A stretch of 64,000 nucleotides of DNA from Winogradskyella bathintestinalis (GTDB taxonomy: Bacteria > Bacteroidota > Bacteroidia > Flavobacteriales > Flavobacteriaceae), in contig NZ_JASDDK010000001.1 of NCBI RefSeq assembly GCF_030407435.1, positions 496,001 to 560,000 of the forward strand, given 5' to 3'. Under the pieces are notes generated by a model. The model saw only the letters and a list, made by a program, of their open reading frames with translations, was not told the DNA's origin and did not search any database. Both the position numbers and the translations under genes were made by a program. Within the stretch, counting starts at the first letter, position 1; each line of letters starts with the position of its first letter. Below are positions 1-8,391 of the stretch, piece after piece.

Positions 1-173
1 ACCATATTTTCTACAGAAATATTGTAGTAAGGATTAGATGTTGCTTCACCAAAACCAGAATGGCCATCAGCCTTTAATTCTACAATTAGAGACGGTTGTT
101 GATTGTGAGATTCTCGAGAAATGGTAAATGTATGTTTCAACTGCAAATCGAAAGTCCTTAAAATCATTTTCAT
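1..173 (-). CDS. Dipeptide epimerase (L-Ala-D/L-Glu epimerase type), N-terminal part, cut by window edge
   Basis: Reading the minus strand from the ATG at 173 gives about 57 residues starting MKMILRTFDLQLKHTF, followed by ISRESHNQQPSLIVEL and GHSGFGEATSNPYY. This is the N-terminal capping domain of the enolase-superfamily dipeptide epimerases (mandelate racemase/muconate lactonizing group), which epimerise L-Ala-D-Glu from peptidoglycan during murein peptide recycling. The catalytic barrel lies outside the window, so the substrate cannot be confirmed. It is divergent from the AhpD-like gene at 245. Confidence 0.75.
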   Translation of the reverse strand, partial: MKMILRTFDLQLKHTFTISRESHNQQPSLIVELKADGHSGFGEATSNPYYNISVENM

Positions 174-244
174 ACTAGCAAAGTTTTATATTTACAATAA
201 ATTTAAAAAAAATATTCTTCAATTAATCCTAATAAACAGAAACT

Positions 245-847
245 ATGCCTTTAGTAACACCATTGTCTGCAAACCATGATTTAGAAACTAAAAAATTAGC
301 TGAATTTTTCAATGAAACTCTCGGGTTTTGTCCAAACTCGGTATTAACCATGCAGCATAGACCAGCGATAAGTAAAGCTTTTATAAATTTGAACAAAGCC
401 GTAATGGAAAATGAAGGTCGCGTAACCTCTGCTTTAAAACGTATGATTGCTTGGGTAAGTAGTAATTCTACGGGGTGTCGCTATTGCCAAGCCCATGCTA
501 TTAGAGCCGCAGAACGATATGGTGCAGAACAAGAACAATTAGATAATATTTGGGATTATAGAACTCATGATGCTTTTTCGGAAGCAGAACGTGCGGCTTT
601 AGATTTTAGTTTGGCAGCATCGCAGGTACCAAATGCGGTAGATGCAGAAATAAAGGATCGGCTATATGCGTATTGGAATGAAGGTGAAATAGTAGAAATG
701 TTAGGTGTTATTTCGCTCTTTGGTTATTTGAACCGTTGGAATGATTCTATGGGAACCAATATTGAAGAAGATGCTGTAAAAAGCGGCAAGCAATACCTTG
801 AAAAACACGGGTTTGAGGTTGGAAAACATGATGGATCACGGTATTAG
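245..847 (+). CDS. Carboxymuconolactone decarboxylase / AhpD-like family protein
   Basis: A 200-residue all-helical protein with the family signature GCRYCQAH: Cys78, Cys81 and His84 form the CxxC thiol pair and adjacent base seen in AhpD-type alkylhydroperoxidases. The helix before it (RVTSALKRMIAWVSS) and the later ALDFSLAAS segment fit the same fold. Such proteins usually act as cytoplasmic thiol-dependent peroxidase partners; the actual substrate is unknown. It stands alone, and nothing obvious lies in the 154 bases before the next gene. Confidence 0.8.
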   Translation: MPLVTPLSANHDLETKKLAEFFNETLGFCPNSVLTMQHRPAISKAFINLNKAVMENEGRVTSALKRMIAWVSSNSTGCRYCQAHAIRAAERYGAEQEQLDNIWDYRTHDAFSEAERAALDFSLAASQVPNAVDAEIKDRLYAYWNEGEIVEMLGVISLFGYLNRWNDSMGTNIEEDAVKSGKQYLEKHGFEVGKHDGSRY

Positions 848-1001
848 TCCATGTTTTGTGCATATTAACGAATAGTCTGACTATTAAGCAAGTAAATACG
901 CTTAAAGCAAAAACTCTTTTTGCTATATTGCCCGCGCTAAAAATCTATCTTTTGAATTTTGATCTACTTTCATCAAATTTTTATTAAATAATTTTTATTC
1001 T

Positions 1002-2120
1002 ATGAACACTAAAACTTTAAAAGTTGCTGTATTTTGTATCGTGGCATTATGCAACTCAATCGTATTAACTGCGCAGGCGCCATATGGAGAACCTGGAGAT
1101 CGGACAGCCGTACCCTTAGGAAGCTCTAACTCTCCATTTGGTTATATTGAATATTTACCAAGTAGTTTTAACGACGCATCCAATGATACCTATCCTCTAA
1201 TTATATTCTATCATGGTTATAGCGATAGAGGCAACGGAACAACCGACTTAAGCAGTTTATTATCTTCTAACCCTACCCAATTGGCTACACAAAGTTCTAA
1301 TTTTGATGCTGTTATTATAACACCTCAAAAAGAAAACGCTAATTATACAGGAAATGATTTTATAAATTTATATAACTATATAATTTCTAATTATCCTATA
1401 AATTTAAATCAAGTATATGTTACAGGTTTAAGCTCTGGGGGTAGTAGCACGTGGAATGCTTTAAGAGCACATTCTGAATTAATTGCTGCTGCGCTGCCAA
1501 TTTGTGGTTACACCAATGTCAATAATCCTTCACCTTTTTTACAAGAAACTCCTATTTGGGCTGTTCATAGTTTTGATGACGAAACAATTAATGTATCTAG
1601 AACGATTAACAATGTAAATTACATTGCTAATATTAATAGTTCGGTTATGGCAATTTATCCTTACGAAAACGGAAATAATCCCGCTACGGAAAATTACACA
1701 ATGCAGTTTAATACAGAATCTCAAGATTGGTCTATTACTACTGGTCTAACTCAACCCACTGATAAATTGGCATTTACTTTATATAAAAATGGTGGTCATA
1801 ATTCTTGGACGAGAACTTATAGTGAACAAGTTGTATGGGATTGGATGTTTGCACAACGACTAAACCCACTAAGTATTGATGAAGAAACTATTGACTTTAA
1901 ACTTTATCCGAATCCGACCTCAAATAAAGTGACTATTAGTACTAGCGATAATAGTGAGAAAAAAATAGAAATTCATAATCTTTTAGGTAAGAAAATTTAT
2001 GATAACTCATTTTTCAAAAGACTTACTATAGACATGAGTACTTATGCTTCTGGTGCTTATTTTGCTAAAATAATTGATGCTAATAATAAAGAACAATCAT
2101 TGAAAATTGTTGTGAATTAG
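1002..2120 (+). CDS. Secreted alpha/beta-hydrolase (esterase/PHB-depolymerase-like) with T9SS sorting domain
   Basis: 372 residues. A Sec signal peptide ends near residue 25 (VLTAQA). The body is an alpha/beta hydrolase: LIIFYHGYSD is the oxyanion-hole strand, GLSSGG carries the nucleophile Ser144 (GxSxG), HSFDDET supplies Asp192 or Asp193, and KNGGHNSW the His266. Residues about 294-372 (LYPNPTSNKV onward) are a type A T9SS C-terminal signal, so the protein should cross the outer membrane by the type IX system. The fold matches LpqC/feruloyl-esterase-like and prolyl-oligopeptidase-like secreted hydrolases; the substrate is not evident. A strong terminator follows at 2150. Confidence 0.8.
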   Translation: MNTKTLKVAVFCIVALCNSIVLTAQAPYGEPGDRTAVPLGSSNSPFGYIEYLPSSFNDASNDTYPLIIFYHGYSDRGNGTTDLSSLLSSNPTQLATQSSNFDAVIITPQKENANYTGNDFINLYNYIISNYPINLNQVYVTGLSSGGSSTWNALRAHSELIAAALPICGYTNVNNPSPFLQETPIWAVHSFDDETINVSRTINNVNYIANINSSVMAIYPYENGNNPATENYTMQFNTESQDWSITTGLTQPTDKLAFTLYKNGGHNSWTRTYSEQVVWDWMFAQRLNPLSIDEETIDFKLYPNPTSNKVTISTSDNSEKKIEIHNLLGKKIYDNSFFKRLTIDMSTYASGAYFAKIIDANNKEQSLKIVVN

Positions 2121-2149
2121 ATTTCAATAATATCAAACAAATACATTGA

Positions 2150-2178
2150 AACCTTACTAACGATAGTAAGGTTTTTTT
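2150..2178 (+). terminator. Rho-independent terminator after the T9SS esterase
   Basis: A perfect 10-bp stem (AACCTTACTA / TAGTAAGGTT) with an ACGA loop runs into a seven-T tract. It lies 30 bases after the stop at 2120 and precedes the convergent minus-strand gene that ends at 2304. Confidence 0.85.
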
Positions 2179-2303
2179 GTGTCCTATTTTATTATAAATC
2201 TTGATTGCAGCTTTGATTCAGAATAAAATTAAATTATTTTAATTTTTAACAAAACCACGGAGTTCCGTTGATTACAAATTATGTCAACCCAAATGAGTAT
2301 GTT

Positions 2304-2876
2304 TTATCTTAAAATTCTTTCAACAGTCTCGCGCAATTTAGGTACCACCAATTCTTCAAACCAGGGATTCTTACTTATCCAAAACCGATTAGTCGGTGAA
2401 GGATGTGGAATAGGAAAATAGGCTGGTAAAAAGGAATGGTACTCTTCAACTGTTTCCGTTAATGTTCGTTTTGCTTTATCTTTTAAATAATATTTTTGTG
2501 CATAAGCACCAATTAATATAATCAGCTCTACATTTGGCATTTTATCTAATAATTGCTCGTGCCATTGCGGTGCACATTCTGGTCTTGGAGGCAAATCACC
2601 TGTCTTTGCTTTTCCTGGGTAACAAAATCCCATAGGTACAATCGCGAAATTTGTGGTGTTATAGAATTGTTCATCCGACACATTGAGCCATTGTCTTAGT
2701 CTTTTTCCACTTTGATCGTCCCAAGGAATTCCAGACTCGTGAACCTTAGTCCCTGGTGCCTGACCTATTATTACAATTTTGGAATTAACGTTTGCTGTAA
2801 CCACGGGCCTTGGCCCTAATGGTAAATGCGCGGTGCAAAAGGTACATTGGCTTATATTGTGCAGTAAGTTCTCCAT
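2304..2876 (-). CDS. Uracil-DNA glycosylase superfamily protein with Fe-S cysteines
   Basis: 190 residues. It carries both UDG-superfamily catalytic motifs: GQAPG near residue 39 (motif A) and HPSPTNR near residue 157 (motif B). Cys11 and Cys14 (CTFC), Cys85 (GFCYPG) and Cys101 (PECAPQW) sit at the spacing of the [4Fe-4S] ligands of family 4 glycosylases, so a cluster is likely. The enzyme would excise uracil or a related deaminated base during base-excision repair. Motif A has Gln where family 4 usually has Glu, so exact family assignment is open. It lies 17 bases after the disulfide oxidoreductase gene and is probably co-transcribed with it. Confidence 0.75.
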   Translation of the reverse strand: MENLLHNISQCTFCTAHLPLGPRPVVTANVNSKIVIIGQAPGTKVHESGIPWDDQSGKRLRQWLNVSDEQFYNTTNFAIVPMGFCYPGKAKTGDLPPRPECAPQWHEQLLDKMPNVELIILIGAYAQKYYLKDKAKRTLTETVEEYHSFLPAYFPIPHPSPTNRFWISKNPWFEELVVPKLRETVERILR

Positions 2877-2893
2877 TGATTAATTTCTTTTGA

Positions 2894-4255
2894 TTAATCC
2901 GGATCCTTCAACATACTCTTTAGATCATTAGTAAAAGAAGGATAGGTAAATATCTGCTTCTTAAACTCATCGACTGTCATATTATTATTGATAGCCATCG
3001 CGAAAACGTTGATAGTTTCGTTGGCTTGTGAACTCAATAGATGTGCCCCTACTATTTTTTTAGTACGTTCGTTGACCAAAATTTTGTAAGCATAACCCTC
3101 CGCATTTTCCTTCTGTGCATTGTACCAATCCAACGCATCACCTTTATAAATTAATACATTTTTATATCTGTCTTTGGCTTCTTCTTCCGAATAGCCAACG
3201 CTTGCTAATTGTGGTTGTGTAAAAACAACAGAAGGCACTAAAGGGTTTTCAAATTCTTTCGAGTTACCATTCACAAGATTATGACCTGCAATATAACCTT
3301 GCAAGCCTGAGAGTGGAGTCAACGGCAAAGATTTACTAGATACATCACCACAAGCAAAAACATTATCGTTGCTTACACTCTGCATAAAATCATTAACTAA
3401 AACACCCGAGTCATCAGCTTTAATATTTGCATTTGCTAATTCCAATTTGCCTACAGCAGGAACACGACCAGCCGTATTGAACACTTTTCTGGCCTTTATA
3501 GATTTTATTTCGCCACCTTTCTTATAGGTTAATTTATTGTTTTTCTTCTTCTTTTCTAGTTTTGTAGGCTCTGCATTAAAAATAAATTCTACCCCGTTAT
3601 TTTCTAATAACTTAACAAGTTTCTCTACCAAGAACGAATCAAAAGGTGACAAAGCGCTATCAGAAGCTTCAATCATAGTAACTTTACACCCCATAGTAGA
3701 AAGCATGTAACAAAATTCCATACCAACATAACCCGAACCGATAAATACAGCCGACTTCGGGATATTTTTTAATTTTAAAATCGTATCACTTGTTTCTAGT
3801 AAATCGGCACCTTTAAATTCTAATGCCCGCGCAACGAAACCCGTTGCTATTACAAATTTATCTGCCGTTACAGTTTTGCCTTCAACGATGATTTCATTTA
3901 TATTCGAGAATCGTGGCGATTGATGGTATAAATCAATGTTTAATTCGGTTAACGTCGTTTCTGTCTCTAAAGGGACTGGTTTAGTAAAAGACTTTTTAAA
4001 TTTCTGAACATCTTTCCATTTTACCTTAGGTGTTTTTTTAAATCCTAAATCTTTGAGTTGATGCGTTTTTTTTGTGATATCCGCAAATTGCATTAAAATC
4101 TTTTTAGGGTCGCAGCCTCTAGTAGCGCAAGTGCCGCCAAATTTACGATTATCGGATATAGCAACTGACATACCCGCTTTCGCACAGATTTTAGCTGCAG
4201 TCTGACCCGCAATTCCACTGCCAATAACAAATACGTTGTAATGTTTAGTTTTCAT
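2894..4255 (-). CDS. FAD/NAD(P)-dependent disulfide oxidoreductase (glutathione/mercuric reductase-like)
   Basis: 453 residues with the full class I pyridine-nucleotide disulfide oxidoreductase layout. The FAD dinucleotide fold is GSGIAG at residues 12-17, the redox disulfide Cys43/Cys48 is in GGTCATRGCDPKK, and the NAD(P) fold is FIGSGYVGMEF. The FAD-contact motif is FACGDV, followed by a C-terminal dimer domain. The C-terminal HPT motif, whose His is the acid/base in glutathione reductase and lipoamide dehydrogenase, here reads TYPSFTND, with Tyr for His and Asn for the partner Glu. Mercuric reductases also have Tyr there. No N-terminal HMA domain or C-terminal Cys pair for mercury is present, so the substrate is unknown. 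Confidence 0.8.
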   Translation of the reverse strand: MKTKHYNVFVIGSGIAGQTAAKICAKAGMSVAISDNRKFGGTCATRGCDPKKILMQFADITKKTHQLKDLGFKKTPKVKWKDVQKFKKSFTKPVPLETETTLTELNIDLYHQSPRFSNINEIIVEGKTVTADKFVIATGFVARALEFKGADLLETSDTILKLKNIPKSAVFIGSGYVGMEFCYMLSTMGCKVTMIEASDSALSPFDSFLVEKLVKLLENNGVEFIFNAEPTKLEKKKKNNKLTYKKGGEIKSIKARKVFNTAGRVPAVGKLELANANIKADDSGVLVNDFMQSVSNDNVFACGDVSSKSLPLTPLSGLQGYIAGHNLVNGNSKEFENPLVPSVVFTQPQLASVGYSEEEAKDRYKNVLIYKGDALDWYNAQKENAEGYAYKILVNERTKKIVGAHLLSSQANETINVFAMAINNNMTVDEFKKQIFTYPSFTNDLKSMLKDPD

Positions 4256-4329
4256 AGTTTGTAATTAAGCAGAAAAATATAAAATCTAATCGGTAACAGG
4301 TGATGCTGTAGAATTAAAGCTTAACCCAT

Positions 4330-5001
4330 TTACTTTTTACCACCGACCACAATCACAATTTCACCCTTAGGAGGTTTATTCTTGTAGTGTTCTAAAACTT
4401 CTTTTGCAGTACCTCTAATGGTTTCTTCATAAAGTTTGGTTAACTCTCGAGAGACAGATACAGCTCTTTCTTCACCAAAATACTCACAAAAATGCCCTAA
4501 AGTTTTGAGCAACTTGTGTGGACTTTCATAAAAAATGATAGTTCGGGTTTCTTCAGCAAGTAATAATAACCTAGTCTGTCTTCCTTTTTTAACAGGTAAA
4601 AATCCCTCGAATACAAACTTATCGTTTGGCAAACCACTATTTACCAGAGCAGGCACAAACGCAGTGGCACCAGGTAAACAATCGACCTCAATATTGTTCT
4701 CAATACACGTTCTCACCAATAAAAATCCCGGATCTGAAATAGCAGGTGTCCCTGCATCACTAATTAAAGCAATAGTCAATCCTGATTTTAATTTTTCTAT
4801 TAAGCCTCCAGTCGTTTTATGCTCGTTGTGCATATGGTGACTGTGCATTTGTGTTGTAATTTCAAAATGTTTTAATAGTTTTCCTGAAGTTCTGGTGTCT
4901 TCAGCCAAAATTAAATCGACTTCTTTTAAGACCTCAACAGCCCTGAATGTCATGTCTTTTAGATTTCCTATTGGGGTTGGAACAATATAAAGTTTACTCA
5001 T
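4330..5001 (-). CDS. rsmI: 16S rRNA (cytidine(1402)-2'-O)-methyltransferase
   Basis: 223 residues of the RsmI/YraL SAM-dependent tetrapyrrole-methylase fold. The N-terminal signature TPIGNLKDMTFRA with EDTRTSGKLL and the SAM-binding SDAGTPAISDPG motif are diagnostic. The enzyme 2'-O-methylates C1402 in the decoding centre of 16S rRNA. At 223 residues it lacks the extra C-terminal domain of the longer E. coli protein, which is usual for Bacteroidota. It lies 12 bases downstream of the 251-residue unknown gene and is probably in the same transcript. Confidence 0.93.
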   Translation of the reverse strand: MSKLYIVPTPIGNLKDMTFRAVEVLKEVDLILAEDTRTSGKLLKHFEITTQMHSHHMHNEHKTTGGLIEKLKSGLTIALISDAGTPAISDPGFLLVRTCIENNIEVDCLPGATAFVPALVNSGLPNDKFVFEGFLPVKKGRQTRLLLLAEETRTIIFYESPHKLLKTLGHFCEYFGEERAVSVSRELTKLYEETIRGTAKEVLEHYKNKPPKGEIVIVVGGKK

Positions 5002-5013
5002 AAAGATAATTCC

Positions 5014-5769
5014 CTAATTAAATCGACCCTCAATAATGTCCATAAAACGGGCTTCATACACTTCCTTTCCTTCCCAATTATTATAGTCGGGCTTTACCAT
5101 TTCTAGAATTAATTTTCGTGCATCACTAATAGAACGTGTGGTATTAATTTGTGAAATAACACGATCATAGTCCTCATTTTTTCCTTCAAATAAATGTTTA
5201 ATAAACGCCAATTTATCGTTGAGACCAATATTTAATCGCTTGCCTTTAAGCTTATCGTTAAGGGATTTCTTTTCAATTTCGGCTTCTCGCTTTTGTGCGT
5301 CTTCAATAGGTTCAAACTCTGGGATAGCCTCAAAACCAGATGTAATGGTCTCAAATTCATCGGTATTAGAAAGTGTTCCAATATCGCCTCCCAAAGCTTT
5401 TTCTAATACCGGATCTATGGGTTTGGTTTCTTTAGGCATATGTTCAAACATATCCTTAATTTTAGTCATAACGGGCTCAATAATACCATCATCTTCAACC
5501 TCGTCTAAATTAATATATGTTTTATTCTCAACCTCTATATTATCACTCACTTTATTGTTGAACGCCGTATCTAACATTCCAAAAAACGACGAGTCATGAC
5601 CAATAGTTGGCATTTTATTTTCAAAATTATCTTGAGCAAACTTTAAAACCGTCAATTTTTCATAAAGCTTTGCTACTTCACTGTGCAGCTGATCAACATC
5701 TTCCCTACCTGTCAGTTTCAGAATTCTATGTGCAATGCTAACTAATTCTGATTCTAATTTCTTTTTCAT
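5014..5769 (-). CDS. Conserved-looking hypothetical protein, acidic and coiled-coil rich
   Basis: 251 residues, no signal peptide, no membrane segment and no domain I recognise. The N-terminal 60 residues (ELVSIAHRILKLTGREDVDQL, then VAKLYEKLTVLKFAQDN) are predicted to be helical or coiled coil. The middle is acidic and low in order. The C-terminal 90 residues (RLNIGLNDKLAFIKHLF, then EARFMDIIEGRFN) look like a compact helical domain. It is directly upstream of rsmI and divergent from tdk. Its function is unknown; a cytoplasmic scaffold or regulatory role is only a guess. Confidence 0.7.
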   Translation of the reverse strand: MKKKLESELVSIAHRILKLTGREDVDQLHSEVAKLYEKLTVLKFAQDNFENKMPTIGHDSSFFGMLDTAFNNKVSDNIEVENKTYINLDEVEDDGIIEPVMTKIKDMFEHMPKETKPIDPVLEKALGGDIGTLSNTDEFETITSGFEAIPEFEPIEDAQKREAEIEKKSLNDKLKGKRLNIGLNDKLAFIKHLFEGKNEDYDRVISQINTTRSISDARKLILEMVKPDYNNWEGKEVYEARFMDIIEGRFN

Positions 5770-5799
5770 CTTTTCGTAAGTTTTACTTTTGATTTTTAA

Positions 5800-5807
5800 T
5801 AAATTTG
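5800..5807 (+). promoter_or_regulatory. Candidate -7 box for tdk-alr
   Basis: TAAATTTG matches the Bacteroidota -7 consensus TAnnTTTG, 53 bases before the tdk ATG. No clear TTG -33 element is seen at 17-23 bases upstream. Confidence 0.35.
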
Positions 5808-5860
5808 CGAGACCTTTATAAAATCAGAGTCAGTATCTGATTTAGTGCTAAAATTACAAA

Positions 5861-6508
5861 ATGTTTCTCGAAAATACAGTAAATCAGAAAGAACAATTTG
5901 GATGGATTGAAGTCATCTGTGGATCAATGTTCTCAGGTAAGACCGAAGAATTAATTCGACGACTAAAACGCGCAAAATTTGCTAAACAAAGGGTAGAGAT
6001 TTTTAAACCTGCCGTTGATGTACGTTACGATGAAGACATGGTAGTCTCTCATGATGCTAATGAAATCCGCTCTACTCCTGTACCAGCCGCTGCTAATATT
6101 CCTATTTTAGCCGATGGTTGTGATGTGGTCGGTATTGATGAAGCCCAATTTTTTGATGACGAAATTGTGAGAGTCTGTAACGATTTGGCCAACAAAGGTA
6201 TTCGTGTTATTGTTGCTGGTTTAGATATGGATTTTAAAGGTAATCCTTTTGGTCCTATGCCAAATCTTATGGCAACAGCAGAATATGTAACTAAGGTGCA
6301 TGCCGTTTGTACAAAAACAGGAAATTTAGCACAATACAGTTACAGAAAAGCTCTAAGTGACGACTTAGTTTTATTAGGTGAAGTCGACGAATACGAGCCT
6401 TTAAGTAGAGCGGCTTATTACAAAAGTATGCATCGAGATAAAGTGCGACACATAAAGGTGAATAATCCGGAAGAAATTGATTCTAAAGACCAAAAACGGA
6501 ATGCCTAA
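5861..6508 (+). CDS. tdk: Thymidine kinase (type II)
   Basis: 215 residues. The P-loop GSMFSGKT is at residues 21-28, the catalytic Glu94 is in DEAQFFDD, and the lasso region ends with [10 protein letters not shown]. The enzyme phosphorylates thymidine for dTMP salvage. The structural zinc site is missing: the first CxxC pair is reduced to Cys150 alone (CTKT) and the second pair is absent. The stop overlaps the start of alr by 8 bases, so the two are translationally coupled. Confidence 0.93.
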   Translation: MFLENTVNQKEQFGWIEVICGSMFSGKTEELIRRLKRAKFAKQRVEIFKPAVDVRYDEDMVVSHDANEIRSTPVPAAANIPILADGCDVVGIDEAQFFDDEIVRVCNDLANKGIRVIVAGLDMDFKGNPFGPMPNLMATAEYVTKVHAVCTKTGNLAQYSYRKALSDDLVLLGEVDEYEPLSRAAYYKSMHRDKVRHIKVNNPEEIDSKDQKRNA

Positions 6509-7607
6509 AGCCCAAGAAACTGTTCTAGAGATTGATTTAAGCGCACTGACTCATAATTTCAATTATTTAAAATCAAAAATACAACCCCAAACTAAATTCT
6601 TAGCTGTAATTAAGGCGTTTGCTTATGGAAGCGATTCTGTTGAAGTTGCCAAACATCTTGAAAAATTAAATGTCGATTATTTTGCCGTAGCCTATGCTAA
6701 AGAAGGTGTAGTGTTAAGAGATGCTGGGGTTACAACTCCTATCATTGTGCTTCATCCACAGCCTATAAATTTCGAAATTTTAATTGACAGATGTTTAGAA
6801 CCGAGTATATATAGTGCCAACGTTTTAAACGAATTTATAAAAACCGCCGAGGCAAAAAATCAAAAACATTATCCAATACACTTAAAATTCAATACGGGTT
6901 TAAATCGTCTTGGTTTTATAAATAGCGACATTCCTTCTATAGTTTCAAAACTTAATACCTCTGCATCGGTTAAAGTTGTCTCATTATTTTCACATTTGGC
7001 GGCAAGTGAAGATAATAACGAACTCAATTTTACGGAACTTCAAATTAAAAGATTTAAGTCTATTGCTGACAATTTTGAATCTAAAATAGACTACAAACCT
7101 TGGCTACATTTATGTAATACATCTGGAGTTCTTAATTATCCGGAAGCTCATTTTGATATGGTTCGTTGTGGTATTGGGCTATATGGGTTTGGAAATTCTG
7201 TGGAAGAAGATAAAAATCTGAAACCAATAGCATGTTTAAAATCAGTAATTTCTCAAATTCACAAAATTGATAAAGATGAAACTGTAGGCTATAACAGAGC
7301 ATACACGTCTAAAGGATTTGAAAAATCGGCTACTATTCCTATTGGCCATGCAGATGGCATCAATAGAATTTATGGTAAAGGCAACGGGTTTGTAATTATA
7401 AATGGCGAAAAAGCTCCAATAATTGGGAATGTCTGTATGGATATGATCATGGTTAATATATCTGACATTGAGTGTAAAGAAGGCGACGAGGTAATTATAT
7501 TTAATTCAGACTATAGCGCTAGTCATTTATCAGCATCTGCAAAAACAATTTCATACGAAATTATAACTGCTGTTTCTCAACGTGTTAAGCGTGTTTTTCT
7601 AGAGTAG
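6501..7607 (+). CDS. alr: Alanine racemase
   Basis: Starting at ATG 6501 gives 368 residues. A start at 6477 would add eight unconserved residues inside tdk. The PLP lysine is Lys38 in AVIKAFAYG, the opposite-face catalytic Tyr264 is in VGYNRAY, and Arg222 in [10 protein letters not shown] contacts the PLP ring nitrogen. The enzyme makes D-alanine for peptidoglycan. The PLP motif reads KAFAYGS rather than the usual KANAYGH. Coupling to tdk is by the 8-base overlap. Confidence 0.93.
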   Translation: MPKAQETVLEIDLSALTHNFNYLKSKIQPQTKFLAVIKAFAYGSDSVEVAKHLEKLNVDYFAVAYAKEGVVLRDAGVTTPIIVLHPQPINFEILIDRCLEPSIYSANVLNEFIKTAEAKNQKHYPIHLKFNTGLNRLGFINSDIPSIVSKLNTSASVKVVSLFSHLAASEDNNELNFTELQIKRFKSIADNFESKIDYKPWLHLCNTSGVLNYPEAHFDMVRCGIGLYGFGNSVEEDKNLKPIACLKSVISQIHKIDKDETVGYNRAYTSKGFEKSATIPIGHADGINRIYGKGNGFVIINGEKAPIIGNVCMDMIMVNISDIECKEGDEVIIFNSDYSASHLSASAKTISYEIITAVSQRVKRVFLE

Positions 7608-7692
7608 CTTAACTAGTTTTTAAATATATGTGACTTTTTTTTTACCTTAGTGTCTAAGACATATCAACTCACTATTAAAAAAACACTTAATT

Positions 7693-8094
7693 ATGTTAAA
7701 AGAATTCAAAGAATTTGCAATGAAGGGGAACCTTGTAGACATTGCAGTTGGCTTTGTAATGGGTGCCGCCTTCAAAGAAGTCGTTTCCTCGTTTACAGGA
7801 GGTATAGTATCGCCGTTAATTGGTATGATATTCGAAGCGGATTTTAAAGCCTTGAGATACCAATTAAAAGAAGGCACTTTAAACGACGCTGGCGAAATGG
7901 TTGGTGAGGTTTTTCTAGAATATGGTACATTCTTAACCAACGTTATAGACTTTATTATTGTAGCATTTGTGATGTTCTTAGTTGTTAAAGGAGTCAATAG
8001 AATGAAAAAGAAAGAAGAGCCTGCTCCAGCAGCACCTTCTGGTCCTTCTGAAATTGATTTATTAAAGGAAATCAGAGATTCTTTAAAGAAATAA
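7693..8094 (+). CDS. mscL: Large-conductance mechanosensitive channel
   Basis: 133 residues. The N-terminal amphipathic helix (MLKEFKEFAMKGN) and the first pore helix (VDIAVGFVMGAAF) match MscL closely. They are followed by a periplasmic loop, the second membrane helix (VIDFIIVAFVMFLVV) and a charged C-terminal helix after a short Ala/Pro linker. It forms a homopentameric inner-membrane valve that opens under hypo-osmotic shock. A strong terminator follows. Confidence 0.96.
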   Translation: MLKEFKEFAMKGNLVDIAVGFVMGAAFKEVVSSFTGGIVSPLIGMIFEADFKALRYQLKEGTLNDAGEMVGEVFLEYGTFLTNVIDFIIVAFVMFLVVKGVNRMKKKEEPAPAAPSGPSEIDLLKEIRDSLKK

Positions 8095-8126
8095 TTAGTG
8101 TCATCGCTACACTACTATTTTTAATT

Positions 8127-8160
8127 AAACCCAGACTCTAAAAGTCTGGGTTTTTCTTTT
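8127..8160 (+). terminator. Rho-independent terminator after mscL
   Basis: An 11-bp perfect stem (AAACCCAGACT / AGTCTGGGTTT) with a five-base loop is followed by TTCTTTT. It starts 32 bases after the mscL stop. The roughly 230 bases from here to asd hold no gene I can support. Confidence 0.9.
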
Positions 8161-8354
8161 CCTAGCTTATTAACCGTTTTTTACTTTGACGATTGGCGGT
8201 AAAAACAAACTATTTAATGCGCATTTATAAATAATTAAAAACTCAGATATTAGTAGCAGAAACATCTATTGTTAATTGTAAAATTGATAATTGAAACCCA
8301 AATTTTTATTACATTTTTAAGACGAAATAGTCTCATTTCTTTAAAGAAATACTA

Positions 8355-8362
8355 TAAATTTG
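8355..8362 (+). promoter_or_regulatory. Candidate -7 box for asd
   Basis: TAAATTTG fits the TAnnTTTG consensus, 29 bases before the chosen asd ATG. No good -33 TTG is visible. Confidence 0.35.
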
Positions 8363-8391
8363 AAACTTTAATTAACAATAAATATTTACAC

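Noticed and set aside
4535..4840. Plus-strand ORF of 101 codons inside rsmI
   Set aside because: It is the antisense shadow of a conserved gene, with no start context or homology of its own.
5219..5599. Plus-strand ORF of 126 codons opposite the 251-residue gene
   Set aside because: Serine-rich antisense shadow; the minus frame has the better protein composition and fits the rsmI operon.
7647..7997. Minus-strand ORF of 116 codons over mscL
   Set aside because: Antisense shadow of a gene identified with near certainty.
8269..8391. Possible 41-residue N-terminal extension of asd
   Set aside because: The Rossmann motif begins immediately after ATG 8392, the extension is unlike the family and it contains a good -7 box.
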